A stretch of 64,000 nucleotides of DNA from Bacillus sp. BHET2. Its GTDB lineage: Bacteria > Bacillota > Bacilli > Bacillales > Bacillaceae_B. The stretch is taken from the NCBI RefSeq assembly GCF_005938125.1, contig NZ_VCQN01000002.1, positions 124,001-188,000 of the forward strand, written 5' to 3'. A program made the position numbers and the translations under genes. Each line of letters starts with the position of its first letter. Position 1 is the stretch's first letter. Below are positions 12,025 through 21,473 of the stretch, piece after piece. The notes under the pieces are model-generated. The model did no database searches. It saw only the letters and a list, made by a program, of their open reading frames with translations, and was not told the origin of the DNA.

Positions 12025-13233
12025 TTACTGACTTACAGCAGGAATCACAGGTAGATGGTCCACTTTTTCTGCCTGCCAGTAGTAATCAGCGAATACTTCA
12101 GCGAAAGCCCCCGCCGTTCTCTCTAATTCCTCAAACGTATTATCCACTCCACCAAACTCCACCAGCATGGCATTACCGGAAAGATCCTGATTGAATTTTC
12201 CGTTTGTTCCGCTTCCCTTTTTCGCAATCACACCACGTGATATTCCTTTATATTTTGATTCGAGTAATCGATGGAGCTCCGTTGCCACTTTTAGGTTTTG
12301 TTCATAATTCGGGTGCTCTTCCCCTACGACAAAAGCGAGCTTTGCATACGTATTTCCATTAATCGTTCCGGTTGTTACGTCTCTTCTTTGTGAATCCCGG
12401 TGAATGTCAACCAGATACAATAAGTCTTTATTACTGGTCATAGCTGCTTGTACCAAAGGTCTCGATTCTTGATAGGCCGACCAGTAATCCAATCCTTTAG
12501 TGTTTAAATTCTGGATCACATCGGTTTTATCGATGCTCGTTCCGATACCCAATTCATCTAGATGCTGCTTCACCATGTCCCCAACCTTGGTTACATTGAT
12601 CTTTGAGTGCATGGCTGAATCCGGATTGGTTACCCCGTCAAGGTATGGCAAATAGGATTCGCGGGTGTGGGTGAAGTATAGATGCACTGTCTTTTTATTC
12701 CCAGTGGACAAAGGAGGTGCCACGTCTCCACTTTTCTGATCCGATTCTTTAAGGTTTTCGACATTTTTCAGGGGTGCCTCATTTCCTGCGTCAAGAGCTT
12801 CAGGGGGCGGGACTGACTCGATCGGCATATTGGTAAAGTCCGTCCCCTCACCAGCTACCAGAATATCCCCATCGAAAATCGAGAATCCCGGTAATTCCCG
12901 TCCTAAGAAGCTTCGGGGATCTTCAAAGCTTATATTCGTAGCCACCTGGAAGAGAATTGAAGACATACTCGGTAAAGCCCGCTCTTCTTCAGTCAAAATC
13001 GTATTAAACGACCGGTTTTCTAATGCGAGGAGTTTATATAAAGTCTCACCTTTCATTTGGGAAGCTGCTTGATTCAAAGAATTTGAGGTAATTCTGTACT
13101 CCGGGTTCAAGGAAGTGAGAATACCGGTTATAGAAAAAATCGAGAGCAGCCCTGCAACGAAGATCAACATCCCTTTCAGTATCGTTGACATATTAATCGC
13201 GACAACATAGTTCGACGCTTTAGATGATCTCAT
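12025..13233 (-). CDS. spoIIP: stage II sporulation protein P (SpoIIP)
   Basis: Peptidoglycan amidase/endopeptidase of the SpoIID-SpoIIM-SpoIIP engulfment machine. It has one N-terminal membrane span (about residues 15-38), then an extracytoplasmic part with EDPRSFLGRELPGF and the amidase_3-like catalytic domain (FTHTRESYLPYL, VDIHRDSQRRD, ending near LVEFGGVDNTFEE). The 402-aa form from 13233 matches the B. subtilis length (401) and follows GGGTGGGAGA; extending to 13311 adds unrelated residues. It lies downstream of gpr as in B. subtilis. Confidence 0.95.
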   Translation of the reverse strand: MRSSKASNYVVAINMSTILKGMLIFVAGLLSIFSITGILTSLNPEYRITSNSLNQAASQMKGETLYKLLALENRSFNTILTEEERALPSMSSILFQVATNISFEDPRSFLGRELPGFSIFDGDILVAGEGTDFTNMPIESVPPPEALDAGNEAPLKNVENLKESDQKSGDVAPPLSTGNKKTVHLYFTHTRESYLPYLDGVTNPDSAMHSKINVTKVGDMVKQHLDELGIGTSIDKTDVIQNLNTKGLDYWSAYQESRPLVQAAMTSNKDLLYLVDIHRDSQRRDVTTGTINGNTYAKLAFVVGEEHPNYEQNLKVATELHRLLESKYKGISRGVIAKKGSGTNGKFNQDLSGNAMLVEFGGVDNTFEELERTAGAFAEVFADYYWQAEKVDHLPVIPAVSQ

Positions 13234-13570
13234 TCTCCCACCCTTTCGTTTCTCTACTCTAGTACAACCTATGACAATGCTAGAGATAGTAGAACTATAT
13301 TTAGTAGTCATTATGCGGTTTTTGATGGAAAGTTAAACGGGGGAGTCTATTATTATTTTAAGAGTCGGGTGTTGTAATACCTTTATGGTGAAGGTTTGCC
13401 CACGCTTCAAGTGCCCACTAGCAATATTGATTCCATGGGAGAATATTAGGGGTTAATTTGGGGATAGCAGGCGTTTTTTGAAAAAGCAGGGGTGATGGGA
13501 TTCACTAAAGATAGATTATATGGTGTTACCTTCTTCACAATTAGGATTATATGGTTTACCTGTCTTCTTA
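13234..13570. other. gap upstream of spoIIP, no gene recognised
   Basis: No open frame with a ribosome binding site was seen. The spoIIP promoter should be here (sigma-E in B. subtilis), but I could not place a convincing -35/-10 pair. The phased repeat array begins at its right edge. Confidence 0.5.
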
Positions 13571-13659
13571 TCGGCGAAATTTATTATTTATCGGCGATTT
13601 TTTCATTTTAACGGCGAAATTTTGATTATAACGGCGATTTTCCAGATTTAACGGCGAAA
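13571..13659. repeat. five CGGCGA motifs at exact 20-bp intervals
   Basis: TCGGCGA or ACGGCGA starts at 13571, 13591, 13611, 13631 and 13651, exactly 20 bp apart. The bases after CGGCGA alternate between AAA and TTT from copy to copy, and A/T-rich filler lies between. Two-helical-turn spacing puts every motif on about the same face of the DNA. Function unknown. Confidence 0.85.
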
Positions 13660-13706
13660 CGTCTTCCGAATACCACCAGATTACCTTCCACACTTCTATC
13701 GGAAGC

Positions 13707-13743
13707 CAAAAACGCCTCAAGGTGGTTGTCCCCCTCAAGGCGT
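13707..13743 (-). terminator. terminator after gpr
   Basis: On the minus strand ACGCCTTGAGG pairs with CCTTGAGGCGT (11 bp, two G-U pairs) and runs into TTTTTGG. It lies 15 bp past gpr, so gpr and spoIIP are probably separate transcripts. Confidence 0.8.
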
Positions 13744-13758
13744 ATTGATTATTTTCAA

Positions 13759-14868
13759 TCATCTCGTCTGATACCCGGTATTTTCCTGATCCACCGCTTC
13801 ATGCAACGCCGCATTGAGGCCGCTTGCGATAAGATTGGCCATATCTTCCATGAATACATCTACTTCCTTCGGGGTAACCATCAGGTTGTGACCGATAGGA
13901 GCCAGGACTTCATGAATCAGTTTTCGCTTTTCCTGATCTTCAAGTGTTCCGACAATTCCCATATAGGTTTGACGATGCTGTTCTTCTGGAAGATCTTCCT
14001 CGGTTAGTTTCCTTCTTTCACCGAAGCTTAACCCCGCCGGAGCAAGCGATCTTGAAGGGCGGTCGCCTTCTCTCATCTCTTTACCAAAATGTTTCAAAAG
14101 AAAATCAACAGTATCGCTGACGATTGTTACAGCATCAAGGACGGTGGGAACGCCGATGGCAATGACCGGAACGCCTAATGTTTCCTGATCCAATCCTTTT
14201 CTCTTATTCCCTACTCCGGATCCAGGGTGTATGCCAGTGTCAGATATCTGGATGGTTGAGTTGACTCGTTCAATGGACCTGGATGCCAGTGCGTCGATGG
14301 CGATGATAAAGTCGGGCTTTGATTTCTCCACTACCCCAAATATGATATCGCTAGTTTCAATCCCAGTCAGTCCCATCACACCTGGAACAAGTGCACTTAC
14401 CGGGCGATACCCTTCTTGGACAGATTCAGGTTGAAGTTCAAATAGATGTCTGGTTACAATGATATCTTCACAAACCCGGGGACCTAATGAATCGGGAGTC
14501 ACATTCCAATTTCCGAGCCCAACAATTAAGCAACTTGCGTTTTTATTGATATTGTTATGAATCAAAAATTGGTTAAATTCAGTAGCAAATACTTTTTCAA
14601 CTCTTTGTTGCAGCTCTGTATCTTCTTCACGGATACCGTGCGCCTCGATAGTTAAGTAGTTGCCAGGCTTCTTACCGATCTTTTCTTCGCCTTCCGGTGT
14701 CACCGTGACGAGGGAAATTTTCACCCCGTCTTCTTCTCTTTCTTTAATCATGACACCTTGTATGGACGACGTATCTTCCGCTTTATCACTTACCACCATT
14801 TCTCTTGCTTCAACGGCAAGATCGGTTCGCACGGAATATTTACTTAAATCGATTTCTTCTTTTTTCAT
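13759..14868 (-). CDS. gpr: germination protease GPR
   Basis: The aspartic-like protease that degrades small acid-soluble spore proteins at germination; made as an inactive zymogen in the forespore. The N-terminal propeptide region with [10 protein letters not shown] (about residues 11-20) resembles the SASP cleavage site and is where autoprocessing occurs in the family. The conserved core includes [27 protein letters not shown] and [12 protein letters not shown]. Length 369 aa is standard. Divergent from rpsT. Confidence 0.96.
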   Translation of the reverse strand: MKKEEIDLSKYSVRTDLAVEAREMVVSDKAEDTSSIQGVMIKEREEDGVKISLVTVTPEGEEKIGKKPGNYLTIEAHGIREEDTELQQRVEKVFATEFNQFLIHNNINKNASCLIVGLGNWNVTPDSLGPRVCEDIIVTRHLFELQPESVQEGYRPVSALVPGVMGLTGIETSDIIFGVVEKSKPDFIIAIDALASRSIERVNSTIQISDTGIHPGSGVGNKRKGLDQETLGVPVIAIGVPTVLDAVTIVSDTVDFLLKHFGKEMREGDRPSRSLAPAGLSFGERRKLTEEDLPEEQHRQTYMGIVGTLEDQEKRKLIHEVLAPIGHNLMVTPKEVDVFMEDMANLIASGLNAALHEAVDQENTGYQTR

Positions 14869-14965
14869 TTCGACTCTACCTCCAAGCTTGGGATCTAATT
14901 CAGTATTTTTTAGGTTTACCTTTTTGGTTTAGGTTCATTCACTCGTTTAATTTCACTCCATAGTA

Positions 14966-14994
14966 TTGCAAAATCACTGTTCGTTTGATAAAAT
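14966..14994 (+). promoter_or_regulatory. sigma-A promoter of rpsT
   Basis: TTGCAA, 17 bp, TAAAAT, 75 bp before the S20 start codon. Both hexamers match 5/6. Confidence 0.7.
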
Positions 14995-15069
14995 ATCATT
15001 TGTTCTTATTGTTTAGGAATTTAAATCGAGTCACATAGAATCTCGATCCTTTTATAGGAGGTGACAGGA

Positions 15070-15321
15070 ATGCCAAATATCAAATCAGCTATCAAACGCG
15101 TAAAAACTAGCAACGAGCGTAATGCTCAAAACGCTGCAGTTAAATCAACAATGCGTACTGCTATCAAGAAAGCAGAAGCAGCAGCAACCAACAGCGCTGA
15201 TAACGCTAAAGATTTAGTAACAGAAGCGGTACGTCAATTAGACAAAGCAGCTCAAAAAGGTCTTATCCACAAAAACGCTGCGGATCGTCAAAAGTCTCGC
15301 TTAATGAAAAAAGCAAACTAA
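15070..15321 (+). CDS. rpsT: 30S ribosomal protein S20
   Basis: A basic, helical 16S rRNA-binding primary protein of the small subunit. It opens with [17 protein letters not shown] and ends in [12 protein letters not shown], standard for S20 (83 aa here). The ATG at 15070 follows AGGAGGTG; the GTG at 15061 is part of that ribosome binding site. It stands alone on the plus strand between gpr and holA. Confidence 0.97.
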   Translation: MPNIKSAIKRVKTSNERNAQNAAVKSTMRTAIKKAEAAATNSADNAKDLVTEAVRQLDKAAQKGLIHKNAADRQKSRLMKKAN

Positions 15322-15326
15322 TAAAA

Positions 15327-15362
15327 AAAACCACCGAGCCAATTGGCCCGGTGGTTTTTTTT
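15327..15362. terminator. bidirectional terminator, rpsT and holA
   Basis: AAACCACCG-GCC pairs with GGC-CGGTGGTTT with one mismatch and AATT loop. It is flanked by A8 on the left and T8 on the right, so it can end rpsT and the convergent holA. Confidence 0.9.
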
Positions 15363-15405
15363 GCTCAATGCTTTATTTGGTCACAATATCAATCTCATCG
15401 ATTCA

Positions 15406-16434
15406 TTAAGTGAAGCTTTGATCATGTAGTTTAAAAAGAAACATTTCAATCATCAGTTCTTTTTTGATTTTCCCTGTTTTGATTTCATAATCTCCCTGTG
15501 AAAGCAACTCGATGATATAAGCAAGTTGTTTATCGTTGAAATGCTTGGCCTGTCCTGCTGCCAGCTTTACCCGGAAAGGGTGCACCTTTAAGGTTGAAGC
15601 AACCTTTTGCTGTCCATATCCTCTTCGCGTAAGCTCCTTTACCCCATAAATGAGACGGAATTGTCCTGCAAGAATCGATAATACTTTTAACGGTTCTTCG
15701 TTTTGCTTAAGAAGGTCATAATATATCCTTAGTGCTTCATCTATTCTTCTGTGGACGACTTTGTCCACCAATGTGAAAATATTCTGTTCCAGAGACCGCG
15801 CCGTTAATTTCTCGACTACTTCCACGTCGATTCTATTGGTATCACTCGCATATAAGGACAGTTTATCCAATTCTTGTGTGAGCATCATCAGATTTGTCCC
15901 TGCGAGAGTGAGCAATAATTCGATGGCATCTTCATCAATTTGAACACTATTACTAGCAGCACGCTCCCGTACCCATGATTTTAATTCATTCTCATTCAGC
16001 TTTTTGGCCTCGACTACTTCTGCTAGTTTCTTCAACGATTTCGTGATTTTCTTACGCTCGTCCAGTTTTTCGTAATTCGCCGTAATGACCATTATCGTGT
16101 AGGGAGCAGGGGATTGTATGTATTGCTCGAAGCGTTTAATATTATGTTCTACCTTTTCTTTTGTTTTTTCGGCTGTCAGAAAAACAGGATTCTGGATTAT
16201 GACAACCCTTCTTTCTCCCATGAAGGGAAAAGTCTCTGCATCTTCAATCGCTACTTCCACAGGTGTTTCCTCCAGATCATAGCTAGAAAAATTAAAATCC
16301 ATTTCTTCTTCTGTAATCGCGCTGGTAACGATTCTTTGTTTCGTTTCATTAATAATAAATGACTCATTTCCGTAAACTAAATATATAGATGCGAATTGAG
16401 ATTTCTCTATTTTTTTCCAAATATCAATAACCAA
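15406..16434 (-). CDS. holA: DNA polymerase III subunit delta
   Basis: The clamp-loader subunit that opens the beta sliding clamp. It has the AAA+ like fold with YLVYGNESF near the start, ETFPFMGERRVVII, PAPYTIMVI and the C-terminal KVHPFRVKLA. The 342 aa matches B. subtilis YqeN (HolA). The start is TTG at 16434, nine bases behind GGAG. Located between comEC and rpsT as in B. subtilis, with its own promoter. Confidence 0.93.
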   Translation of the reverse strand: MVIDIWKKIEKSQFASIYLVYGNESFIINETKQRIVTSAITEEEMDFNFSSYDLEETPVEVAIEDAETFPFMGERRVVIIQNPVFLTAEKTKEKVEHNIKRFEQYIQSPAPYTIMVITANYEKLDERKKITKSLKKLAEVVEAKKLNENELKSWVRERAASNSVQIDEDAIELLLTLAGTNLMMLTQELDKLSLYASDTNRIDVEVVEKLTARSLEQNIFTLVDKVVHRRIDEALRIYYDLLKQNEEPLKVLSILAGQFRLIYGVKELTRRGYGQQKVASTLKVHPFRVKLAAGQAKHFNDKQLAYIIELLSQGDYEIKTGKIKKELMIEMFLFKLHDQSFT

Positions 16435-16467
16435 GTCAGCACTCTCCAGTAATTCTTTCTCTACTCT

Positions 16468-16496
16468 ATGGTAAGAAAGCTTTTCGGTTTTGACAA
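16468..16496 (-). promoter_or_regulatory. candidate sigma-A promoter of holA
   Basis: TTGTCA, 17 bp, TACCAT on the minus strand, 34 bp before the TTG start. The -35 matches 5/6 and the -10 4/6. Confidence 0.5.
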
Positions 16497-16588
16497 GGGG
16501 TAAAGGGGATATCCCTCATATAGGACACCCCCTATATCTATATTAACGCTAACGGAAAAGACCTAGGAACCTTATCCGTCAAGCGGTA

Positions 16589-16659
16589 TTTCCTTTGTAC
16601 TAATAGTGTCACCTGTGCGTGGAGAACTTATGGGTGACAACTCTTGTCAGTAAAGGAAA
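16589..16659. other. nested inverted repeats upstream of yqzM
   Basis: TTTCCTTT (16589-16596) is complementary to AAAGGAAA (16652-16659). Inside lie GTCACC / GGTGAC (16608-16613 / 16633-16638) and a small GACAA-TTGTC hairpin. Together they could fold into a branched structure in a leader of yqzM. It may be a leader element or chance. Confidence 0.4.
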
Positions 16660-16727
16660 AAGTAATGTGAAGTATAGATTTTTTTTAAACGTTGTTCTAT
16701 ACTAGAATAGAAATAGGAGGGGTAGTT

Positions 16728-16862
16728 GTGAACCAATTTGAAAAGAATGTACAATCAAAAAGAAATGATGCAGTAGACTCAGGCGTTGGCTTCGGTGTTT
16801 CTTTTGGATTCTTTGCTATAATTTTCATTATTGCAACAGTTATCAAATTGATTGGCTCTTAA
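16728..16862 (+). CDS. yqzM: YqzM family small membrane protein
   Basis: A 44-aa protein too short for usual cut-offs: MNQFEKNVQSKRNDAVDSG followed by one hydrophobic span (about residues 21-41). It closely resembles B. subtilis YqzM, which sits at the same place between comEC and holA. Start is GTG at 16728 after AGGAGGGG. A -10-like TATACTA lies 24 bp upstream of the start. Function unknown. Confidence 0.88.
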   Translation: MNQFEKNVQSKRNDAVDSGVGFGVSFGFFAIIFIIATVIKLIGS

Positions 16863-16870
16863 TGAAAGAT

Positions 16871-16991
16871 AGGAGGCAGACCTTAAAGTTTCCGGTTTCT
16901 TCAATTTCCATATATGGTACTGGTATTGAGCGAGTATCATAAAGATGGTTTGAAGACGCCCGACTCTTTGTGATAGGTCTGCCCCTTTTTC
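16871..16991 (+). terminator. long branched hairpin ending in a U tract after yqzM
   Basis: AGG-GGCAGACCT (16871-16883, one bulged A) pairs with AGGTCTGCC-CCT (16975-16986), followed by TTTTTC. Inside the roughly 90-nt loop, TCTTCAA (16898-16904) pairs with TTGAAGA (16950-16956), and CCATATATGG is a palindrome. It can end yqzM, but it is much longer than normal terminators. Confidence 0.6.
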
Positions 16992-17021
16992 ATTAGCGCT
17001 TCATTTGGTTTGTTCTACATC

Positions 17022-19301
17022 CTATGGGAGATGGGCAGAAAACGTTCCTTTTTTCTCCCTAAATCGATAGGTGATTGCCCCATCCTTCGCCGTGTTATAA
17101 ATCGTCATACCTCTTTCACTTAATCGTTCCAAAACGTTTGGATGAGGGTGCCCAAATCGATTGGATTCTCCAGCAGAGATAACCGCCATGGAGGGATTCG
17201 TATCTTCAAGAAACGCTTCCGTTGTACTCGTATTGCTGCCATGGTGCCCAACTTTCAACACATCTACCGGCAGATCGAACGTTTCAATGAATGCTCTTTC
17301 ACCCTGCTCCTCGAGATCCCCTGTAAATAACCATTTCAGTCTACCGATTTCCCCATATATTACAATCGAGTCGTTGTTCCCTTCATATACTCTATCCTGT
17401 GGAGAAACAATATGTAACCCATACTTATCACCCCGCCAATTGTTTGGGTACATAACTTCTTTCACCGGAATTCTTTTCCTTTGAGCCATCCCCACAATTT
17501 TCTTCACTTCCACCTTCTCCTGGCTATTTGGACTGATCATTACTTCTCTCACTTTCATTTCCCTCAATACCGCTTCAGCCCCACCAATATGGTCCATATC
17601 CCCGTGGGTAAGGACCAATGTGTCAATGGTGGTGATTCCTTTACTTTTTAAGAACGGGACTACGATGTCTTCTCCTACAGAAAAGGGCTCATTTCTTTCC
17701 TCCCATTTTTCCTTTTTAAACTGCACTTCACCTCCCGTATCAATCAGGTAAGTCCCTCGATTATAAGGCAGTCTAATTAACGTGGCGTCACCCTGACCTA
17801 CATCGATAAAAACAATTTCTCCGTATGGATTATAAGTGATAACTGTCATGTGAAACACGATATAAAGAAGCAGGAATCCAAAAGAAGAAATGGTTTTCTT
17901 TTTTTCGACTCCAACAAACACAATGTAAATAATGAGAAGGTACCCTAGCGTAAAAAGAAATGGCGGTTTCCCGATCACCAGGGTGCAAAAAGGAACCGAA
18001 GCGAGTAAGGAAGAGACTTCTTGAATACCATCAAGCAAAAATTGATAAATAACAAATAACGAATCCATGGATAAATAAGATGTAAGGAAAAAGGTAAGTA
18101 TGCATAGTGGGAGGATGATGACGGAAAAGAGCGGAACATAGAGAAGATTGGTGAGAAATCCGATCAAAGGAAATTCATAGAAATGATAGATCACAATGGG
18201 GAGGGAGGATAACTGGGCAACGAAGGTTACCATAAACAATTGCCTGATGGAGGAAGATTCATTTAATATAGCTCCTGAGGACATGACAAGGGAAAAACTA
18301 ACCATGAACGAAAGCTGAAAGCCAACATTGAAAACAGAGTAGGGTTCGTATAAGACAATGAAGAGAAACACAAGGGATAAGCTATCGATCACGCTTACAT
18401 TTAGAGCTGCTTTTTTACCCAGAAGCAGAACAACCAACATGATGGAGGACCGAATTACAGAGGGAGATGCACCGGTCAATACAATGTAACAGAGAAGAAA
18501 AATAATTCCTACCCACGAAGCCATTCCCTTCGTCATACCGATCCTTAATAGGAAATAATACAAAACAGCGAATAGAATTCCAACGTGAAGACCTGAAATT
18601 GCGAGTAAATGAACAACTCCGAGATCCCTGAATGCTTTCATACTATCCTGTGCAACCCTGTGGGTTTCCCCAAAAATCAGCGCCTGGGTCACACCGACCG
18701 TTGTCGGCGGAAAAGTCCGTTCAATTCTCTTCAACCCATGATAGCGCATATGTGTCAGAGTATGTTTCCACGTACTTTTATCCACGCATTCCCCAAAGTC
18801 CTTTACATCAAGTATCCAAAAAACACCTCGTTGGGACAAATAGTTTTGATAATCAAACAAGTTCGGGTTCTTCCCCTGCTTTGGTTCTCCCAGTTCCCCT
18901 CTTACCCGACATAAATCCCCGGGCTGAATTTCTTGAAATTGCCCCTTCTCTACCTCCGATGTGAAGGAATAGCGAAGCAGGACTCTCTCACCCTGTACAT
19001 TAACGAGAGAAACAAAGGATTTCCCATCAATGGTCGGAATTTCCTCTACATATACGGAATAGGGGCTTGGTCTAGGTTCTACAGAAAGGGTTGTATGGTG
19101 ATTCTTTTCTTGAAAAGTAGCGTTGAAGAACGAAAGCGACAGGAAGAAGCAAGAAAGCATAAGAACGGTGCGGGACATTTTTCGGAGGAATAGAGATAAG
19201 AGTAGAAGGGAAAGGACGACAGCACCCCATTGAAAATGAAGCGCTAGTAACGTCCCGGATAGTATGGATAACGCCAAATAGAAGCAAATCCCCCTATTCA
19301 T
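17022..19301 (-). CDS. comEC: ComEC/Rec2 DNA internalisation channel
   Basis: The polytopic channel that moves single-stranded DNA across the membrane during transformation. In order: N-terminal membrane spans, an OB-fold-like soluble part (about residues 50-200), the Competence domain with many spans (GDLGVVHLLAISGLHVGI-type motif, about 230-480), and a C-terminal metallo-beta-lactamase-like domain with LTHGDMDHIGGAE and LKVGHHGSNTST. I start at ATG 19301 (759 aa); TTG 19304 is possible. It overlaps comEB by 8 bp. Confidence 0.95.
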   Translation of the reverse strand: MNRGICFYLALSILSGTLLALHFQWGAVVLSLLLLSLFLRKMSRTVLMLSCFFLSLSFFNATFQEKNHHTTLSVEPRPSPYSVYVEEIPTIDGKSFVSLVNVQGERVLLRYSFTSEVEKGQFQEIQPGDLCRVRGELGEPKQGKNPNLFDYQNYLSQRGVFWILDVKDFGECVDKSTWKHTLTHMRYHGLKRIERTFPPTTVGVTQALIFGETHRVAQDSMKAFRDLGVVHLLAISGLHVGILFAVLYYFLLRIGMTKGMASWVGIIFLLCYIVLTGASPSVIRSSIMLVVLLLGKKAALNVSVIDSLSLVFLFIVLYEPYSVFNVGFQLSFMVSFSLVMSSGAILNESSSIRQLFMVTFVAQLSSLPIVIYHFYEFPLIGFLTNLLYVPLFSVIILPLCILTFFLTSYLSMDSLFVIYQFLLDGIQEVSSLLASVPFCTLVIGKPPFLFTLGYLLIIYIVFVGVEKKKTISSFGFLLLYIVFHMTVITYNPYGEIVFIDVGQGDATLIRLPYNRGTYLIDTGGEVQFKKEKWEERNEPFSVGEDIVVPFLKSKGITTIDTLVLTHGDMDHIGGAEAVLREMKVREVMISPNSQEKVEVKKIVGMAQRKRIPVKEVMYPNNWRGDKYGLHIVSPQDRVYEGNNDSIVIYGEIGRLKWLFTGDLEEQGERAFIETFDLPVDVLKVGHHGSNTSTTEAFLEDTNPSMAVISAGESNRFGHPHPNVLERLSERGMTIYNTAKDGAITYRFREKKGTFSAHLP

Positions 19302-19857
19302 CAAACAGTTTTATGTATTCCTGCTCGTAATAATGGAGCTTCTCTTTTGCAACACCTTGATTTCTCAAATCTTCGATCAATTGAATCATCAAGGAAGCTT
19401 TTTCTCTGTGTTTCACGTCGATGCTGTTTTCCTGAAACGGTACTTTTTCCACCTGGACATTTGCCTTTTCGAATAGTTCGATGGCGTATGGATGATTTTT
19501 ATAATCTTTTGCATAATAGACCGTCTTGATTCCTGCCTGAATAAGTGCCTTGCAGCACTGCAGGCAAGGAAAGTGAGTTACATAAATATCTGCATTCTCT
19601 GTCCCCACGCCGAACTTGGAACATTGAAGCAAGGCATTCATTTCAGCGTGAATGGTCCTCACGCAATGATTATCGATCACATAGCATCCTTCATCTATAC
19701 AATGGTCTCCACCGGCTATGGAGCCATTGTAGCCCCCTGCTATGATTCGTTTATCCCGAACGATGGTAGCGCCCACTGCGAGCCTCGTGCATGTACTGCG
19801 CAATGCAAGGAGCTGACTTTGAGCCATGAAATATTGATGCCAAGCGATTCGTTCCAT
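19294..19857 (-). CDS. comEB: ComEB, dCMP deaminase family protein
   Basis: Zinc-dependent deoxycytidylate deaminase converting dCMP to dUMP. The catalytic motif HAEMNAL and the zinc-binding PCLQCC are clear. In B. subtilis it is encoded in comE but not needed for transformation. The ATG at 19857 is seven bases after GGGGAG; another in-frame ATG lies at 19863. Length 187 aa. Confidence 0.95.
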   Translation of the reverse strand: MERIAWHQYFMAQSQLLALRSTCTRLAVGATIVRDKRIIAGGYNGSIAGGDHCIDEGCYVIDNHCVRTIHAEMNALLQCSKFGVGTENADIYVTHFPCLQCCKALIQAGIKTVYYAKDYKNHPYAIELFEKANVQVEKVPFQENSIDVKHREKASLMIQLIEDLRNQGVAKEKLHYYEQEYIKLFDE

Positions 19858-19937
19858 TCTCATTCTCCCCTCTGTGCTTTACGGTTTATTTTTTGATGCT
19901 TGTATAAGTGTATAAAGATTTCCTGCGTTTCGTCAAT

Positions 19938-20555
19938 TCATTGGACGAAAATATGTTCTTTTAATTTTTCGAACGTTTTTTCACCGATTCCTGAAATGTT
20001 TTGAATATCTTCTATGGAAGCGAACGGACCATTTTCTTCCCTGTATTGGACAAAGGTTGCCGCTTTGGCCGGTCCAATTCCAGGAAGCGTTTCAAATTCC
20101 TCCTGAGTGGCTGTATTGATATTGAGCTTACTATTTGCATTGTTGCTCTCAGATGTCGGAAAAGGTGTCAGCAATTCTGGATGTGTTTCGACCTCACCTA
20201 CCTTTGGTACATAGATCATCATTTCATCTATCACCTTTACGGCCAGGTTCATCACTTTCTCATCCGCTGCTTCTGTAAATCCCCCAGCTCTGTCAATCAC
20301 AAATTTCAACCGGTCTCCTTTCCTCACTTCATACAATCCCGGCTTAGCCACCTCTCCCTTAACGTCAACATATACTCTTTCAGGCTCTTTCACTTGTTCA
20401 GGCTCCACTACCTCTTCTTCCACTGATGCCGCCGTGAAGGAAGGTTCCTCAACAGGAGAACCGGAAGCATTTTTCAATATAAATGCAATCAGGAGGGCTA
20501 CACAAATGACAAAGATAACAAGAACTGATCTATACTTTTCGATTATGGACTGCAC
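19938..20555 (-). CDS. comEA: ComEA, DNA receptor for competence
   Basis: Binds incoming double-stranded DNA outside the membrane. Residues 8-28 form a membrane anchor, then a flexible acidic linker, an SLBB domain (YVDVKGEVAKPGLYEVRKGDR, here about 65-125), and a C-terminal helix-hairpin-helix DNA-binding pair (LNINTATQEEFETLPGIGPAKA, GIGEKTFEKLK). The start is GTG at 20555 behind AGAGGTG. I saw no clear ComK box (AAAA-N5-TTTT) in the short region shared with comER. Confidence 0.95.
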   Translation of the reverse strand: MQSIIEKYRSVLVIFVICVALLIAFILKNASGSPVEEPSFTAASVEEEVVEPEQVKEPERVYVDVKGEVAKPGLYEVRKGDRLKFVIDRAGGFTEAADEKVMNLAVKVIDEMMIYVPKVGEVETHPELLTPFPTSESNNANSKLNINTATQEEFETLPGIGPAKAATFVQYREENGPFASIEDIQNISGIGEKTFEKLKEHIFVQ

Positions 20556-20635
20556 GTGAAATCACCTCTAATGGAATATTCATTGAAAGGAATTCATAAG
20601 TTTTAGGAGAGAGTGTCATAGAAGGAGGGCTGCAC

Positions 20636-21457
20636 ATGAAAATAGGTATCATTGGAACCGGAAACATGGGGAAAATCATAATTGAAGCTCTCATTGAATC
20701 AAAGGCGATTGCTCCTTCGCATCTTCATATTACAAATCGATCATTAAATAAAGCAGAGGCAATACAAGAAAAATGTCCCACTATAAATGTGATGGGTTCA
20801 AACGAAGAAGTAATTGAGGCGTCTGATTTGATCTTCCTGTGTGTGAAACCCCATGATGTATATGATGTCATTATGGAGAATAAGAATGGCTTCTCAGAGG
20901 ATAAATGCGCAGTGTCGATAACGAGTCCAGTAAGTGTAGATCAGTTAGAGTCGTTATTATCCAGTTCTTGCGCACGTTTTATTCCAAGTATAACCAACCG
21001 TGCACTTAGCGGAGTGTCCCTTTTAACTTATGGTAGTCATTGTTCAGATAAATGGAGGCGGGAATTAACGAGCCTTGTTGAGCATATTTCTACCCCTGTT
21101 GTGATTGATGAGAATGTGACCAGGGTGGCTTCTGACATAGTCAGCTGCGGACCTGCTTTTTTCAGTTATGTGACTCAACGATTTATTGACGCTGCTGTGG
21201 AAGTAACCGAAATAGATAGTGAAACGGCTACCGTTCTGGCATCTGAAATGCTCGTTGGCCTTGGGGACTTATTAAAGAAAAAGATTTACACATTACCGAC
21301 ACTTCAAGAGAAAGTTTGTGTGAAAGGCGGAGTCACCGGAATCGGAATCTCAGTGATGGAAAGAGAATTAGGAGATGTATTCGAGAAGTTATTTGAAGGC
21401 ACACAGGAAAAATTCGTGGATGATATTGAAGGAACGAAATCACAATTTGGAGTCTAG
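20636..21457 (+). CDS. comER: ComER, late competence protein, P5C reductase-like
   Basis: Resembles pyrroline-5-carboxylate reductase: the N-terminal Rossmann motif is IGIIGTGNMG, and the C-terminal dimer domain shows KGGVTGIG. It is divergent from comEA as in B. subtilis, where it is dispensable for transformation and, in some bacilli, linked to biofilm and sporulation. AAGGAGGG precedes the ATG. Length 273 aa. Confidence 0.93.
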   Translation: MKIGIIGTGNMGKIIIEALIESKAIAPSHLHITNRSLNKAEAIQEKCPTINVMGSNEEVIEASDLIFLCVKPHDVYDVIMENKNGFSEDKCAVSITSPVSVDQLESLLSSSCARFIPSITNRALSGVSLLTYGSHCSDKWRRELTSLVEHISTPVVIDENVTRVASDIVSCGPAFFSYVTQRFIDAAVEVTEIDSETATVLASEMLVGLGDLLKKKIYTLPTLQEKVCVKGGVTGIGISVMERELGDVFEKLFEGTQEKFVDDIEGTKSQFGV

Positions 21458-21473
21458 AGAGACTCCTTTTTTT
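21449..21473 (+). terminator. terminator overlapping the comER stop
   Basis: GGAGTC, 6-nt loop, GACTCC, then TTTTTTT. The stem starts inside the last codons of comER. Confidence 0.85.

Noticed and set aside
13571..13659. Degenerate CRISPR or coding repeats
   Set aside because: The motif is only 7-8 bp in 20-bp units with A/T-rich filler, and no frame with a ribosome binding site runs through it.
20556..20635. ComK box in the comEA/comER gap
   Set aside because: I could not find two AAAA-N5-TTTT elements at proper spacing.
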